DNA of 19,857 bases, from positions 1 to 19,857 of the forward strand of contig JAMOQV010000205.1 in NCBI GenBank assembly GCA_027068615.1, in the 5' to 3' direction. The DNA comes from Helicobacteraceae bacterium (GTDB lineage Bacteria; Campylobacterota; Campylobacteria; Campylobacterales; Sulfurimonadaceae). The position numbers and the translations under genes were made by a program. Under the pieces are notes generated by a model. The model searched no databases and was not told where the DNA came from. It saw only the letters and a program-made list of their open reading frames with translations. Shown here piece after piece: positions 5,687 through 12,896 of this stretch (within the stretch, counting starts at the first letter, position 1; each line of letters starts with the position of its first letter).

Positions 5687-6772
5687 ATGTTAGTACATAT
5701 ATGTTGTAGTGTAGATAGTCATTTTTTTTTACAGAAGTTAAAACAAGATTTTCCAAATGAAAAACTGATAGGTTTCTTTTACGATCCAAATATTCATCCT
5801 TATTCTGAATATAAATTAAGATTTTTAGATGTTGAGCATTCATGTAAAAAATTGGGAATTGAATTAATTGAAGGTGATTATGATTACGAAGCTTGGTTGA
5901 ATGTTGTATCTGGATTAGAGAATGAACCAGAAAAGGGTAAAAGATGTGAAGTGTGTTTTGATAAAAGATTCAAAGTTTCAGCACATAAGGCATTAGAAAT
6001 TGGGGAAAAGACTTTTACAACAACTTTATTAGTAAGTCCATTAAAATCACAAGAACAATTAAAAAAAAGTGGAGAATTGTTTTTTGAAAAGTATGGTGTT
6101 GAGTTTATTGCAGTTGATTACCGTTCTAATGGTGGTACTCAAGATCAAAGTCGTGTAACAAAAGAGGAACAACTTTATCGACAAGATTATTGTGGATGCA
6201 TATATGGTCTTAGTATGCAACGTAAAGAACAAAAACGTCTAATGGATGAGATGTTTTCTCCAATATCAAATTCAATATTACCAGCTTCAATAGAAGAAAG
6301 AATAGAATTTTATAAAAATAGAATTTTGTTAGATGAAAAAAAAATATTTTATAAAATATTAAAACATAAATTTTTAAATTATAGACAGTTTAATTTTAAA
6401 CTTGTAAAAGGTAAAAAAGAGGTTATTCCAGCACATGCAATTTTTTATTCTACATTACCAAATAAAAAAGCTCAAGGAAGGATAGAATTTGATAATAATG
6501 GCATTTATTATTTAAATCGTAATGAAATTTCATTTATAACCTTAAATTTATACAATTCTAAAATGGGTACTAATTTTAAAACTATAAATGAATTAATATT
6601 TTCACCTGTTTCTATAGATGATGAGTTGAAACTAAGAGAAGAACTTTTATTATCTAAATATGATTTAAGTCCAATTATAGTTGTAGAATCTATTTTAGTA
6701 GATATAAAGTTAACAATATTCTTAGAAGCTGTCACTTACGATGATACAAAAGAAAGACTAATCATTTTATAA
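5687..6772 (+). CDS. queH: QueH-type epoxyqueuosine reductase with C-terminal extension
   Basis: A 361-residue protein. The N-terminal part (about 1-190) is the QueH (DUF208) family, which reduces epoxyqueuosine to queuosine in the wobble position of GUN-anticodon tRNAs without the cobalamin used by QueG. Seen motifs are HICCSVDS with C6, C7 and D10, RCEVC with C87 and C90, FTTTLLVSP at 110-118, and YCGCIYG with C169 and C171. These cysteines are the expected iron-sulfur ligands and catalytic thiols. The remaining 170 or so residues are rich in Lys, Ile and Phe, have no cysteine and match nothing I recognise. I recall other Campylobacterota QueH proteins being of similar length, so this is probably a lineage feature and not a recent fusion. 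The gene is divergent from the cyclase gene and upstream of fabZ. Confidence 0.85.
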   Translation: MLVHICCSVDSHFFLQKLKQDFPNEKLIGFFYDPNIHPYSEYKLRFLDVEHSCKKLGIELIEGDYDYEAWLNVVSGLENEPEKGKRCEVCFDKRFKVSAHKALEIGEKTFTTTLLVSPLKSQEQLKKSGELFFEKYGVEFIAVDYRSNGGTQDQSRVTKEEQLYRQDYCGCIYGLSMQRKEQKRLMDEMFSPISNSILPASIEERIEFYKNRILLDEKKIFYKILKHKFLNYRQFNFKLVKGKKEVIPAHAIFYSTLPNKKAQGRIEFDNNGIYYLNRNEISFITLNLYNSKMGTNFKTINELIFSPVSIDDELKLREELLLSKYDLSPIIVVESILVDIKLTIFLEAVTYDDTKERLIIL

Positions 6773-6781
6773 TAATAATTT

Positions 6782-6790
6782 TGGTAAAAT
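6782..6790 (+). promoter_or_regulatory. Extended -10 promoter for fabZ operon
   Basis: TGgTAAAAT lies in the 48-base gap between queH and fabZ. It has a TGn extension and one mismatch to TATAAT. It predicts a start near 6797 and a leader of about 24 bases carrying AAGG (6807-6810) before the ATG at 6821. Confidence 0.42.
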
Positions 6791-6820
6791 GGGAAAAATA
6801 TTTAACAAGGCTAATATATT

Positions 6821-7270
6821 ATGACTATGGATGTTGTTGAAATACAAAAAATTATACCTCACCGTTATCCTTTTTTACTACTTGATCGCGTTACTGAAAT
6901 AAAAGAGGGCGAAAGTTTAGTTGGATTTAAAAATATCACTATAGGTGATAATGTTTTTCAAGGACATTTTCCTGGACACCCAATATATCCTGGTGTTATG
7001 ATACTAGAAGGTATGGCTCAAGCTGGTGGAATTTTAGCATTTAAAAGTATGGGAGATATGACAGAAGAAGAAGCTGCTCAAAAAGTTGTTTATTTTATGA
7101 GTATAGATAAAGCTAAATTTCGTTCTCCTGTGAAACCTGGAGATAGATTAGAATATCGTCTATCTGTTATTAAAAATAAAGGTGCTATCTGGATGTTAAA
7201 AGGTGAAGCATTTGTAGATGATAAACTTGTTTCAGAAGCTGAATTAAAAGCTATGATAGTTGATAAGTAG
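6821..7270 (+). CDS. fabZ: (3R)-hydroxyacyl-ACP dehydratase FabZ
   Basis: A 149-residue hot-dog fold enzyme that dehydrates (3R)-hydroxyacyl-ACP to trans-2-enoyl-ACP in fatty acid elongation. It competes with LpxA for hydroxyacyl-ACP. The signature GHFPGHPIYPGVMILEGMAQ spans residues 48-67, with catalytic His49 and Glu63. The N-terminal IPHRYPFLLLDRV is also typical. Length is normal. The ATG at 6821 is taken because AAGG lies 10 bases upstream; a second Met two codons later is a less likely start. It is followed after 8 bases by lpxA, the usual pairing that balances phospholipid and lipid A supply. Confidence 0.96.
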   Translation: MTMDVVEIQKIIPHRYPFLLLDRVTEIKEGESLVGFKNITIGDNVFQGHFPGHPIYPGVMILEGMAQAGGILAFKSMGDMTEEEAAQKVVYFMSIDKAKFRSPVKPGDRLEYRLSVIKNKGAIWMLKGEAFVDDKLVSEAELKAMIVDK

Positions 7271-7278
7271 TCTATATT

Positions 7279-8061
7279 ATGAGTAATATATCTTCACTTG
7301 CTGTTGTAGAAGATGGTGCAGTTATCGGTAATGATGTAACGATTGCACCTTTTTGTTTTATATCATCTCAAGCTGTTATTGGAGATGGAACAATTATAGA
7401 CCAAGGTAGTTGTGTGTATGGTAAAACTATTATTGGTAAAAATAATCATATATTTTCTCATGCTGTTATTGGCTCTATACCACAAGATTTAAAATTTAAT
7501 GGGGAAGATGTAGAATTAATTATAGGTGATAATAATACTATAAGAGAATTTACACTTTTTAATCCAGGTACACATGGTGGTGGTGGCAAAACGATTGTTG
7601 GTAATCATAATCTTTTTATGGGTTATGTTCATTTAGGTCATGATGTAATTATTGGTAATCATTGTATATTGGCAAATGCAGCTACTTTAGCAGGTCATGT
7701 TGAACTTGGTGATTATGTAGTGATAGGCGGAATGACTCCTATTCATCAATTTGTTCATATTGGTAATTATGCTATGATTGGAGGAGCGAGTGCTTTAGCC
7801 CAAGATATTCCACCTTTTTGTATGGCAGAGGGTAACCGTGCATCACTGAGAGGACTAAATTTAACTGGGCTTAGAAGAAATTTAGACAGAACAGACATAG
7901 ATGCATTAAAAGTAGCATATAGAGAGTTGTTTGAATCTGGTCAACCTCTTAAAGATAAAGCAAGTGAATTATTGGAAAATACTAAAAATCATTTTGTAGA
8001 AGACCTTTGTAACTTTGTTTTAAAAACAAAAAGGGGAATCCCCTATGATAGAAAAAAATAA
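7279..8061 (+). CDS. lpxA: UDP-N-acetylglucosamine acyltransferase LpxA
   Basis: A 260-residue left-handed beta-helix trimer that starts lipid A synthesis by acylating UDP-GlcNAc (or its 3-amino analogue) from hydroxyacyl-ACP in the cytoplasm. Hexapeptide repeats run to about residue 190, followed by a helical C-terminal domain. Catalytic His121 in HLGHD equals E. coli His125; H140 and H156 match His144 and His160. The acyl-chain ruler position (E. coli Gly173) is Gly169 here (IGGAS), which suggests acceptance of long C14-type chains and not C10. This last point is inference from the known E. coli mutants. The gene follows fabZ by 8 bases. Confidence 0.96.
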   Translation: MSNISSLAVVEDGAVIGNDVTIAPFCFISSQAVIGDGTIIDQGSCVYGKTIIGKNNHIFSHAVIGSIPQDLKFNGEDVELIIGDNNTIREFTLFNPGTHGGGGKTIVGNHNLFMGYVHLGHDVIIGNHCILANAATLAGHVELGDYVVIGGMTPIHQFVHIGNYAMIGGASALAQDIPPFCMAEGNRASLRGLNLTGLRRNLDRTDIDALKVAYRELFESGQPLKDKASELLENTKNHFVEDLCNFVLKTKRGIPYDRKK

Positions 8062-8081
8062 TAATTTAGGAATATTTTAAA

Positions 8082-9323
8082 ATGATAAATAGACAATGTA
8101 GCTTCTGTAATGCAACTGAAAATGAGCAGAATCCATTAATAGCAGGTAATGGTATTTATATATGTAAAAACTGTATTTTTTCAGCTTATAAACTTATGTT
8201 TGGAGATGAAAATCCATCATCAAAAAGTGATTCAAAACTTGTTGAAGCTGTTGATAATTTAATGACTCCAAAAGAGTTGTATAACTTTTTAGGTGATTAT
8301 GTTATAGGGCAAGAAAGAGCCAGAAAACTTATCAGTGTGGCTGTATATAACCACTATAAACGAATTTTCAAAGTTAATGATATTGAAGATGATGATACAG
8401 AGATTGCGAAATCAAATGTTTTACTTATAGGTCCAACTGGTAGCGGTAAAACACTTATGGCTCAAACTATTGCAAGAGTGTTGAATGTACCTATTGCTAT
8501 AGCAGATGCTACAAGTCTTACTGAAGCTGGTTATGTTGGTGAAGATGTTGAAAATATCTTAACAAAACTTATTCAAGCAGCAGATGGAGATATAAAAAGA
8601 GCAGAACAGGGTATTGTTTTTATAGATGAGGTAGATAAAGTTTCTCGTATGAGTGAAAATCGCTCTATAACTCGTGATGTTTCAGGTGAGGGTGTTCAAC
8701 AAGCATTACTTAAAATTATAGAGGGAGCAGATGTAAATATCCCACCAAAAGGTGGGAGAAAACATCCAAATCAAGAGTTTACTTCTATAAATACTGCTGG
8801 TATATTATTTATTTGTGGTGGTGCTTTTGATGGTCTTGATGAGATTTTAAAGAAAAAGCAGGGTAAAAATGTTTTGGGTTTTGGCCAAGATAAAAAAACA
8901 AAAAAAGAGCAAGAAACTACTTACGATATGGTTGAACCTGATGATTTGGTTTCTTATGGACTTATTCCAGAACTTGTTGGTCGTTTACCCATTATTGCTT
9001 CTTTGAATGAAATAACAGAAGATGATATGGTTCGTATTTTAACTGAACCGAAAAATTCACTTGTAAAGCAGTATAAAAAACTTTTTTCTATAGATAATGT
9101 TGAATTGTCATTTGAAGAAGAAGCTCTTCGTGCAATAGCTATTAAATCAATAAAAAGAAAAACAGGAGCAAGAGGACTTCGTGCAATTTTAGAAGAGAGT
9201 ATGATTGATATTATGTATGAACTTCCAGAATATGAAGGTTATGAGGTTATTATAACTAAAGATGTTATAGAAAATGGTGCTAAGCCAATCTATATAAAAA
9301 AACAAATAAAAAAAACTGCATAA
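8082..9323 (+). CDS. clpX: ClpX, ATPase subunit of ClpXP protease
   Basis: A 413-residue AAA+ unfoldase that recognises tagged substrates and feeds them to ClpP. The N-terminal zinc-binding domain has C6, C9, C28 and C31. Walker A GPTGSGKT is at 117-124, pore loop GYVGED at 150-155, and Walker B IVFIDE at 178-183. The ClpP-docking loop reads LGF at 265-267, in place of the common IGF, a conservative change. The C-terminal AAA lid with RKTGARGLRAILE is intact. A ribosome binding site AGGA lies before the ATG. The gene lies between lpxA (20 bases) and mreB (14 bases); clpP is not in the window. Confidence 0.97.
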   Translation: MINRQCSFCNATENEQNPLIAGNGIYICKNCIFSAYKLMFGDENPSSKSDSKLVEAVDNLMTPKELYNFLGDYVIGQERARKLISVAVYNHYKRIFKVNDIEDDDTEIAKSNVLLIGPTGSGKTLMAQTIARVLNVPIAIADATSLTEAGYVGEDVENILTKLIQAADGDIKRAEQGIVFIDEVDKVSRMSENRSITRDVSGEGVQQALLKIIEGADVNIPPKGGRKHPNQEFTSINTAGILFICGGAFDGLDEILKKKQGKNVLGFGQDKKTKKEQETTYDMVEPDDLVSYGLIPELVGRLPIIASLNEITEDDMVRILTEPKNSLVKQYKKLFSIDNVELSFEEEALRAIAIKSIKRKTGARGLRAILEESMIDIMYELPEYEGYEVIITKDVIENGAKPIYIKKQIKKTA

Positions 9324-9337
9324 GGTAAGAAAACGAT

Positions 9338-10375
9338 ATGATCTTCAATAAAATTATAGGGCTTTTTTCAAATGATTTATCAATAGATTTGGGAACTGCA
9401 AACACCATAGTAATAGCTAAGGGTAAAGGGATAGTGATTAATGAACCATCAGTTGTCGCTGTAAAAACTGAGAGATATGGGCATCAAAGTGTGTTGGCTG
9501 TTGGTAGAGAAGCAAAAGATATGGTTGGTAAAACTCCTGGTAATATTAAAGCAATTCGCCCTATGAGGGATGGTGTTATAGCAGATTTTGATATGACAGA
9601 AAAGATGATAAGAAAGTTTATAGAAAAAGCTCATGGTCGTTCATCTTTAATATCTCCTCGTATAATTATTTGTGTACCTTATGGACTTACTCAGGTTGAA
9701 AGAAAAGCAGTTAGAGAATCAGCTTTAAGTGCAGGGGCAAGAGAAGTTTACCTTATAGAAGAGCCTATGGCTGCAGCTATTGGTGCTGGGATTGAGATAC
9801 GAGAGCCACAAGGAAATCTTGTCGTAGATATTGGTGGTGGTACTACAGAGATAGGTGTTGTTTCTTTAGGTGGTTTGGTTTTATCTAAGTCTATTCGTAC
9901 AGCTGGAGATAAAATAGATCATGGAATTATAAATTATATAAGAAAAAAGTATAATCTTCTTATAGGTGAAAGAGTGGCTGAAGAGATTAAGATTGCTATT
10001 GGTACAGCTACAGAATTAAATGAAGAGTTATTTATGACTGTAACAGGTCGTGACCAAGTTGAAGGTCTTTTAAACTCTGTTGAATTAACAAGTGAGGATG
10101 CAAGGGAAGCTATGGCAGAGCCATTAAGAGAAATAGCAGAAGCACTTCGTGATGTATTAGAACATATGCCACCTGATTTAGCAGGAGATATTGTTAATCA
10201 TGGTATTATTCTTACTGGTGGTGGAGCATTGATTCGTCAATTAGATAAGTATTTATCTGATCTAGTTAAGATACCTGTTTTTGTTGCAGATGAACCTCTT
10301 TTAGCTGTTGCTCGTGGTACAGGTAGAGCACTTGAAGAAATAGATTTATTACAAGAACTTTTTGAACATGAATAG
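9338..10375 (+). CDS. mreB: Rod shape-determining protein MreB
   Basis: A 345-residue bacterial actin that forms membrane-bound filaments directing lateral peptidoglycan synthesis. Nucleotide-binding motifs are visible in order: phosphate 1 loop DLGTANT at 17-23, phosphate 2 loop DIGGGTTE at 164-171, and the adenosine motif LTGGGAL near 290. The N-terminal MIFNKIIGLFSND is a plausible amphipathic membrane-binding helix. Length is normal. The TAAGG shared with the clpX stop codon is the ribosome binding site, suggesting coupling. It overlaps mreC by 8 bases. Confidence 0.97.
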   Translation: MIFNKIIGLFSNDLSIDLGTANTIVIAKGKGIVINEPSVVAVKTERYGHQSVLAVGREAKDMVGKTPGNIKAIRPMRDGVIADFDMTEKMIRKFIEKAHGRSSLISPRIIICVPYGLTQVERKAVRESALSAGAREVYLIEEPMAAAIGAGIEIREPQGNLVVDIGGGTTEIGVVSLGGLVLSKSIRTAGDKIDHGIINYIRKKYNLLIGERVAEEIKIAIGTATELNEELFMTVTGRDQVEGLLNSVELTSEDAREAMAEPLREIAEALRDVLEHMPPDLAGDIVNHGIILTGGGALIRQLDKYLSDLVKIPVFVADEPLLAVARGTGRALEEIDLLQELFEHE

Positions 10376-11129
10376 AGGGCTTTATAGCTTTTTACTGATT
10401 TTTATAGTTTTATTTTTTGGTAGTTTGTACTACTCTAATGTAGTACAAACTCCAATTATAAATGCTTTAAATACAATTAAGATAAATTTTCGTAATTTTA
10501 GTGAATATGTTGAAACAAAGTTTCAAGAGCATACTTTTCAAGCTAAAAGAATATCTGAGCTAGAAGATAAATTGCAAAAATATGAAAAGAATCATCTTAT
10601 AATGCAAGAACTTGCTTCTGAATTAAATGATCTTTTTTCTCAAACACATTCAAATTTAAAAGTAAATCCAGATGTTGAATTAGTTAGGGCTATCTCTTAT
10701 CAAAAATTTGCTGATTTAAATAGAATATGGCTTGAAGTTAAAGATTATAATGCATCTAAAATATACGGACTAACATATAAAGAGTTAGTTGCTGGAATCG
10801 TAATATCACAAAATAATAAACCATTAGCTTTACTAAATAAAGATATTAAAAGTGCTTATGCTGTTCAAATAGGTGAAAATAAAGCTCCTGGAATAGCACA
10901 TGGAAATAATTCTGAATATTTAGTTGTAAAATTTATACCAGCATGGTTTAAAATAAAAGAGGATGATGTTGTAACTACTTCTGGACTAGATAAAATATTT
11001 TTTAAAGGCTTGAAAGTTGGTAGAGTTGTTTCTGTAACTTCTTCTCAGGGTTATCAAAATGCTATAGTAGAACCTTTTTTTAAGATAAATAATCCAAATT
11101 ATTTCTATATGATAAAGCAGATAAGATAG
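10368..11129 (+). CDS. mreC: Rod shape-determining protein MreC
   Basis: A 253-residue inner-membrane protein that links MreB to the periplasmic wall synthases. One N-terminal transmembrane helix spans about residues 6-24. A coiled coil follows at about 45-75 (ELEDKLQKYEKNH). The periplasmic beta-barrel domain starts near residue 95 (VRAISYQKFADLNRIWLEV) and contains the typical VVTTSGLDKIFFKGLKVGRV. I take ATG 10368, inside the end of mreB, over an upstream TTG at 10362. The ribosome binding site is weak, so translation probably depends on coupling to mreB. A perfect 12-bp hairpin lies inside the coding start. No mreD, pbp2 or rodA follows. Confidence 0.92.
   Translation: MNRGLYSFLLIFIVLFFGSLYYSNVVQTPIINALNTIKINFRNFSEYVETKFQEHTFQAKRISELEDKLQKYEKNHLIMQELASELNDLFSQTHSNLKVNPDVELVRAISYQKFADLNRIWLEVKDYNASKIYGLTYKELVAGIVISQNNKPLALLNKDIKSAYAVQIGENKAPGIAHGNNSEYLVVKFIPAWFKIKEDDVVTTSGLDKIFFKGLKVGRVVSVTSSQGYQNAIVEPFFKINNPNYFYMIKQIR
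10422..10451. repeat. Perfect 12-bp inverted repeat inside mreC
   Basis: AGTTTGTACTAC and GTAGTACAAACT flank a 6-base loop (TCTAAT), 47 bases after the mreB stop. It lies within codons about 19-28 of mreC, at the end of the membrane helix. It is the longest perfect short-loop stem I noticed inside a gene. It may slow ribosomes or protect the mreB part of the transcript; no function is shown. Confidence 0.55.
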
Positions 11130-11133
11130 TGTA

Positions 11134-11142
11134 TGATATAAT
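11134..11142 (+). promoter_or_regulatory. Extended -10 promoter for pyrF
   Basis: TGaTATAAT, identical to the extended -10 of cbpA, lies 5 bases after the mreC stop. It predicts a start near 11149 and a leader of about 25 bases with a weak purine-rich ribosome binding site before the ATG at 11174. This makes pyrF a separate transcription unit, at least in part. Confidence 0.55.
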
Positions 11143-11173
11143 TATCCAAAAATAATTAAAAAGAGATTTAAAT

Positions 11174-11857
11174 ATGGAACTATGTATAGCTTTGGATTTA
11201 CCGACAGCAAAAGAAAATTTAGAACTTGTACGTAATGTAAAAGATTACAATGTTTGGTTAAAAGTTGGTTTAAGAACTTTTATAAGAGATGGTGAAGTAT
11301 TTTTAAAAGAGATTAAAAATATTAATCAAAATTTTAAAATTTTTTTAGATTTGAAGCTTTATGATATTCCAAATACAATGGCAGATGCTGCTGAATCTAT
11401 AATGGGACTTGGTGTTGATATGTTTAATATTCATGCTTCTTCTGGAAGTAGGGCTATGCAAACTGTTATGAAAAGATTGGATAAATATGAAACAAGACCT
11501 ATTGTTTTAGCTGTGACTGCTTTGACATCATTTGATGAATCTGAATTTAAAGCTATTTATGAAGATGATATAACTAAAAAAGCAAATCAATTTGCTAAAG
11601 AAGCTATGGAAAGTGGATTAGATGGTGTTGTATGTAGTGCATTTGAGAGTAAAGATATTAAAAATATTACAGATAATCAATTTATGACATTAACTCCAGG
11701 TATTAGACCATTTGGTGAGGAAGTTGGAGATCAAAAAAGAGTTGCAGATATACAGTTTGCTAAAAATGCTAAAGTAGATTTTATTGTAGTTGGTCGTCCC
11801 ATATATCAGTCTGAAAATCCAGTTGAAGTTGTAAAGAAAATTTTAAATCAAATTTAA
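11174..11857 (+). CDS. pyrF: Orotidine 5'-phosphate decarboxylase
   Basis: A 227-residue TIM-barrel enzyme that decarboxylates OMP to UMP, the last step of de novo pyrimidine synthesis. The catalytic Asp-Lys-Asp array is in FLDLKLYDIPNT: D59, K61 and D64, with D8 and K30 (WLKVG) contacting substrate. The phosphate-binding end GIRPFGEE (near 176) and VVGRPIYQSENP (near 206) are intact. Length is normal. It stands between mreC and aroQ, with its own promoter and a 67-base gap downstream. Confidence 0.96.
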   Translation: MELCIALDLPTAKENLELVRNVKDYNVWLKVGLRTFIRDGEVFLKEIKNINQNFKIFLDLKLYDIPNTMADAAESIMGLGVDMFNIHASSGSRAMQTVMKRLDKYETRPIVLAVTALTSFDESEFKAIYEDDITKKANQFAKEAMESGLDGVVCSAFESKDIKNITDNQFMTLTPGIRPFGEEVGDQKRVADIQFAKNAKVDFIVVGRPIYQSENPVEVVKKILNQI

Positions 11858-11864
11858 AGTAGAT

Positions 11865-11909
11865 TATACTTTTTTTAGATAAAATTAGTATCTAAATGTA
11901 TTATATAAT
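11865..11909 (+). promoter_or_regulatory. Possible promoter region for the aroQ-mnmA operon
   Basis: The 67-base gap after pyrF holds TATACT (11865-11870), an 8-bp stem TTTAGATA/TATCTAAA (11874-11881 and 11889-11896), and TATAAT (11904-11909). A start from TATACT fits better, because a start from the second box would cut into the ribosome binding site AAGG (11915-11918). The hairpin would then sit at the 5' end of the transcript, or could be a weak pyrF terminator. Which it is cannot be told from sequence. Confidence 0.35.
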
Positions 11910-11924
11910 TAAAAAAGGTTCAAT

Positions 11925-12401
11925 ATGAAAATAATGGTTATTCAAGGTCCAAACTTAAATATGCTTGGTGTTAGAGAAAAGGATATTTACGGTCCTATGA
12001 GGTTAGAACAAATTCATGCACAAATGAAAGAATTTGCTACTCAAAATAATGTAGAAATAGAGTTTTTTCAGAGTAATTTAGAAGGTGAAATTGTAGATAA
12101 AATTCAGGAGTGTTTTGGTGAGGTTGATGGTATTATTATAAATCCTGCTGCTTATACTCATACTTCGATAGCTATAAGAGATGCTATATCTGCTGTGAGT
12201 ATTCCAACTATTGAAGTTCATATTAGTAATATTCATCGTCGAGAAGAATTTAGAAAAGAAAATATGATAGCACCTGTTTGTGCTTCTTCTGTTGTTGGAT
12301 TTGGTCCATTTGGATATCATTTAGCTATGATGGGTATGTTACAGATTATGAATGAAGTTCGTGCTGTAAAAGAAGCTCAAAAACAAGCTGCTACAAACTA
12401 A
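11925..12401 (+). CDS. aroQ: Type II 3-dehydroquinate dehydratase
   Basis: A 158-residue dodecameric shikimate-pathway enzyme that converts 3-dehydroquinate to 3-dehydroshikimate. The N-terminal QGPNLNMLGVRE holds active-site Asn10 and Arg17. The lid tyrosine is Tyr22 (IYG). NPAAYTHTS at 74-82 and VEVHI-type HISNIHRREEFR at 99-110 (H99) complete the site. The C-terminus is slightly longer than usual and ends in Ala/Gln/Lys. It leads the long operon ahead of folK, as I recall for Campylobacter and Helicobacter. Confidence 0.95.
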   Translation: MKIMVIQGPNLNMLGVREKDIYGPMRLEQIHAQMKEFATQNNVEIEFFQSNLEGEIVDKIQECFGEVDGIIINPAAYTHTSIAIRDAISAVSIPTIEVHISNIHRREEFRKENMIAPVCASSVVGFGPFGYHLAMMGMLQIMNEVRAVKEAQKQAATN

Positions 12402-12404
12402 ATT

Positions 12405-12896
12405 ATGCATATAAAGTGTAAGTTAACTGATGGTTTAACAACTTTTAAAAACTTACACTTTTGTGGTAAGTTTTACAAAAAAGACATAAAACTAAAATAT
12501 GAAGTAACCATAGGTTTAGGCGGAAATGTTGGGGATGTAAAAAGAAGATTTGAGCATCTTTTTATTTTTTTTAAAAGAGATAAAAGAGTTGAAATTATAA
12601 AATCATCTTTGATTTTAAAAAATCCACCTTTTGGATATCTATTACAAGATGATTTTTTAAATTCAGTTATGATTTTAAGAACAAATATGCAACCTATTGT
12701 TTTCTTAGATTATTTATTAAGAGTTGAAAAAAAATTTGGGAGAAAAAGAAGCTTTGATAATGCTCCTAGAACTTTAGATTTAGATATAATATTTTTTGAT
12801 AAAAAGATAATAAATAAAAAGAGATTAAAAGTTCCACATCCTAGTTGGTCAAAAAGAGAAAGTGTTGTGATACCATTAATGGATATTAATAGATGA
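12405..12896 (+). CDS. folK: 6-hydroxymethyl-7,8-dihydropterin pyrophosphokinase, extended N-terminus
   Basis: A 163-residue HPPK of folate synthesis that transfers pyrophosphate from ATP to hydroxymethyl-dihydropterin. The pterin/ATP motifs are PPFGY at 74-78, FGRKRSFDNAPRTLDLDI at 111-128 with Mg-binding D125 and D127, and VPHPSW near 143. The usual start IALGSN appears as IGLGGN at 36-41, so about 33 basic residues precede the normal first strand. I recall similar extensions and the GGN variant in related genomes, so this is probably real and not a wrong start: the frame has no better ATG and begins 3 bases after the aroQ stop. No clear ribosome binding site is seen. It overlaps flhF by 4 bases (ATGA). 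Confidence 0.88.
   Translation: MHIKCKLTDGLTTFKNLHFCGKFYKKDIKLKYEVTIGLGGNVGDVKRRFEHLFIFFKRDKRVEIIKSSLILKNPPFGYLLQDDFLNSVMILRTNMQPIVFLDYLLRVEKKFGRKRSFDNAPRTLDLDIIFFDKKIINKKRLKVPHPSWSKRESVVIPLMDINR
12414..12460. repeat. 11-bp inverted repeat at the 5' end of folK coding sequence
   Basis: AAGTGTAAGTT (12414-12424) and AACTTACACTT (12450-12460) are perfect reverse complements with a 25-base loop. The loop itself can pair weakly (GTTAA/TTAAC). It lies within the lineage-specific N-terminal extension of FolK, 9 bases into the gene. It could reduce folK translation relative to aroQ. Chance is not excluded for an 11-bp stem with this loop size. Confidence 0.4.

Noticed and set aside
8031..8045. GGGGAATCCCC near the lpxA end, unusual G/C runs in an AT-rich region
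   Set aside because: Only a 5-bp stem inside coding sequence without a T run; too short to call a terminator.
10362..10367. TTG start for mreC two codons upstream
   Set aside because: ATG at 10368 is the more likely start; the ribosome binding region is weak for both.
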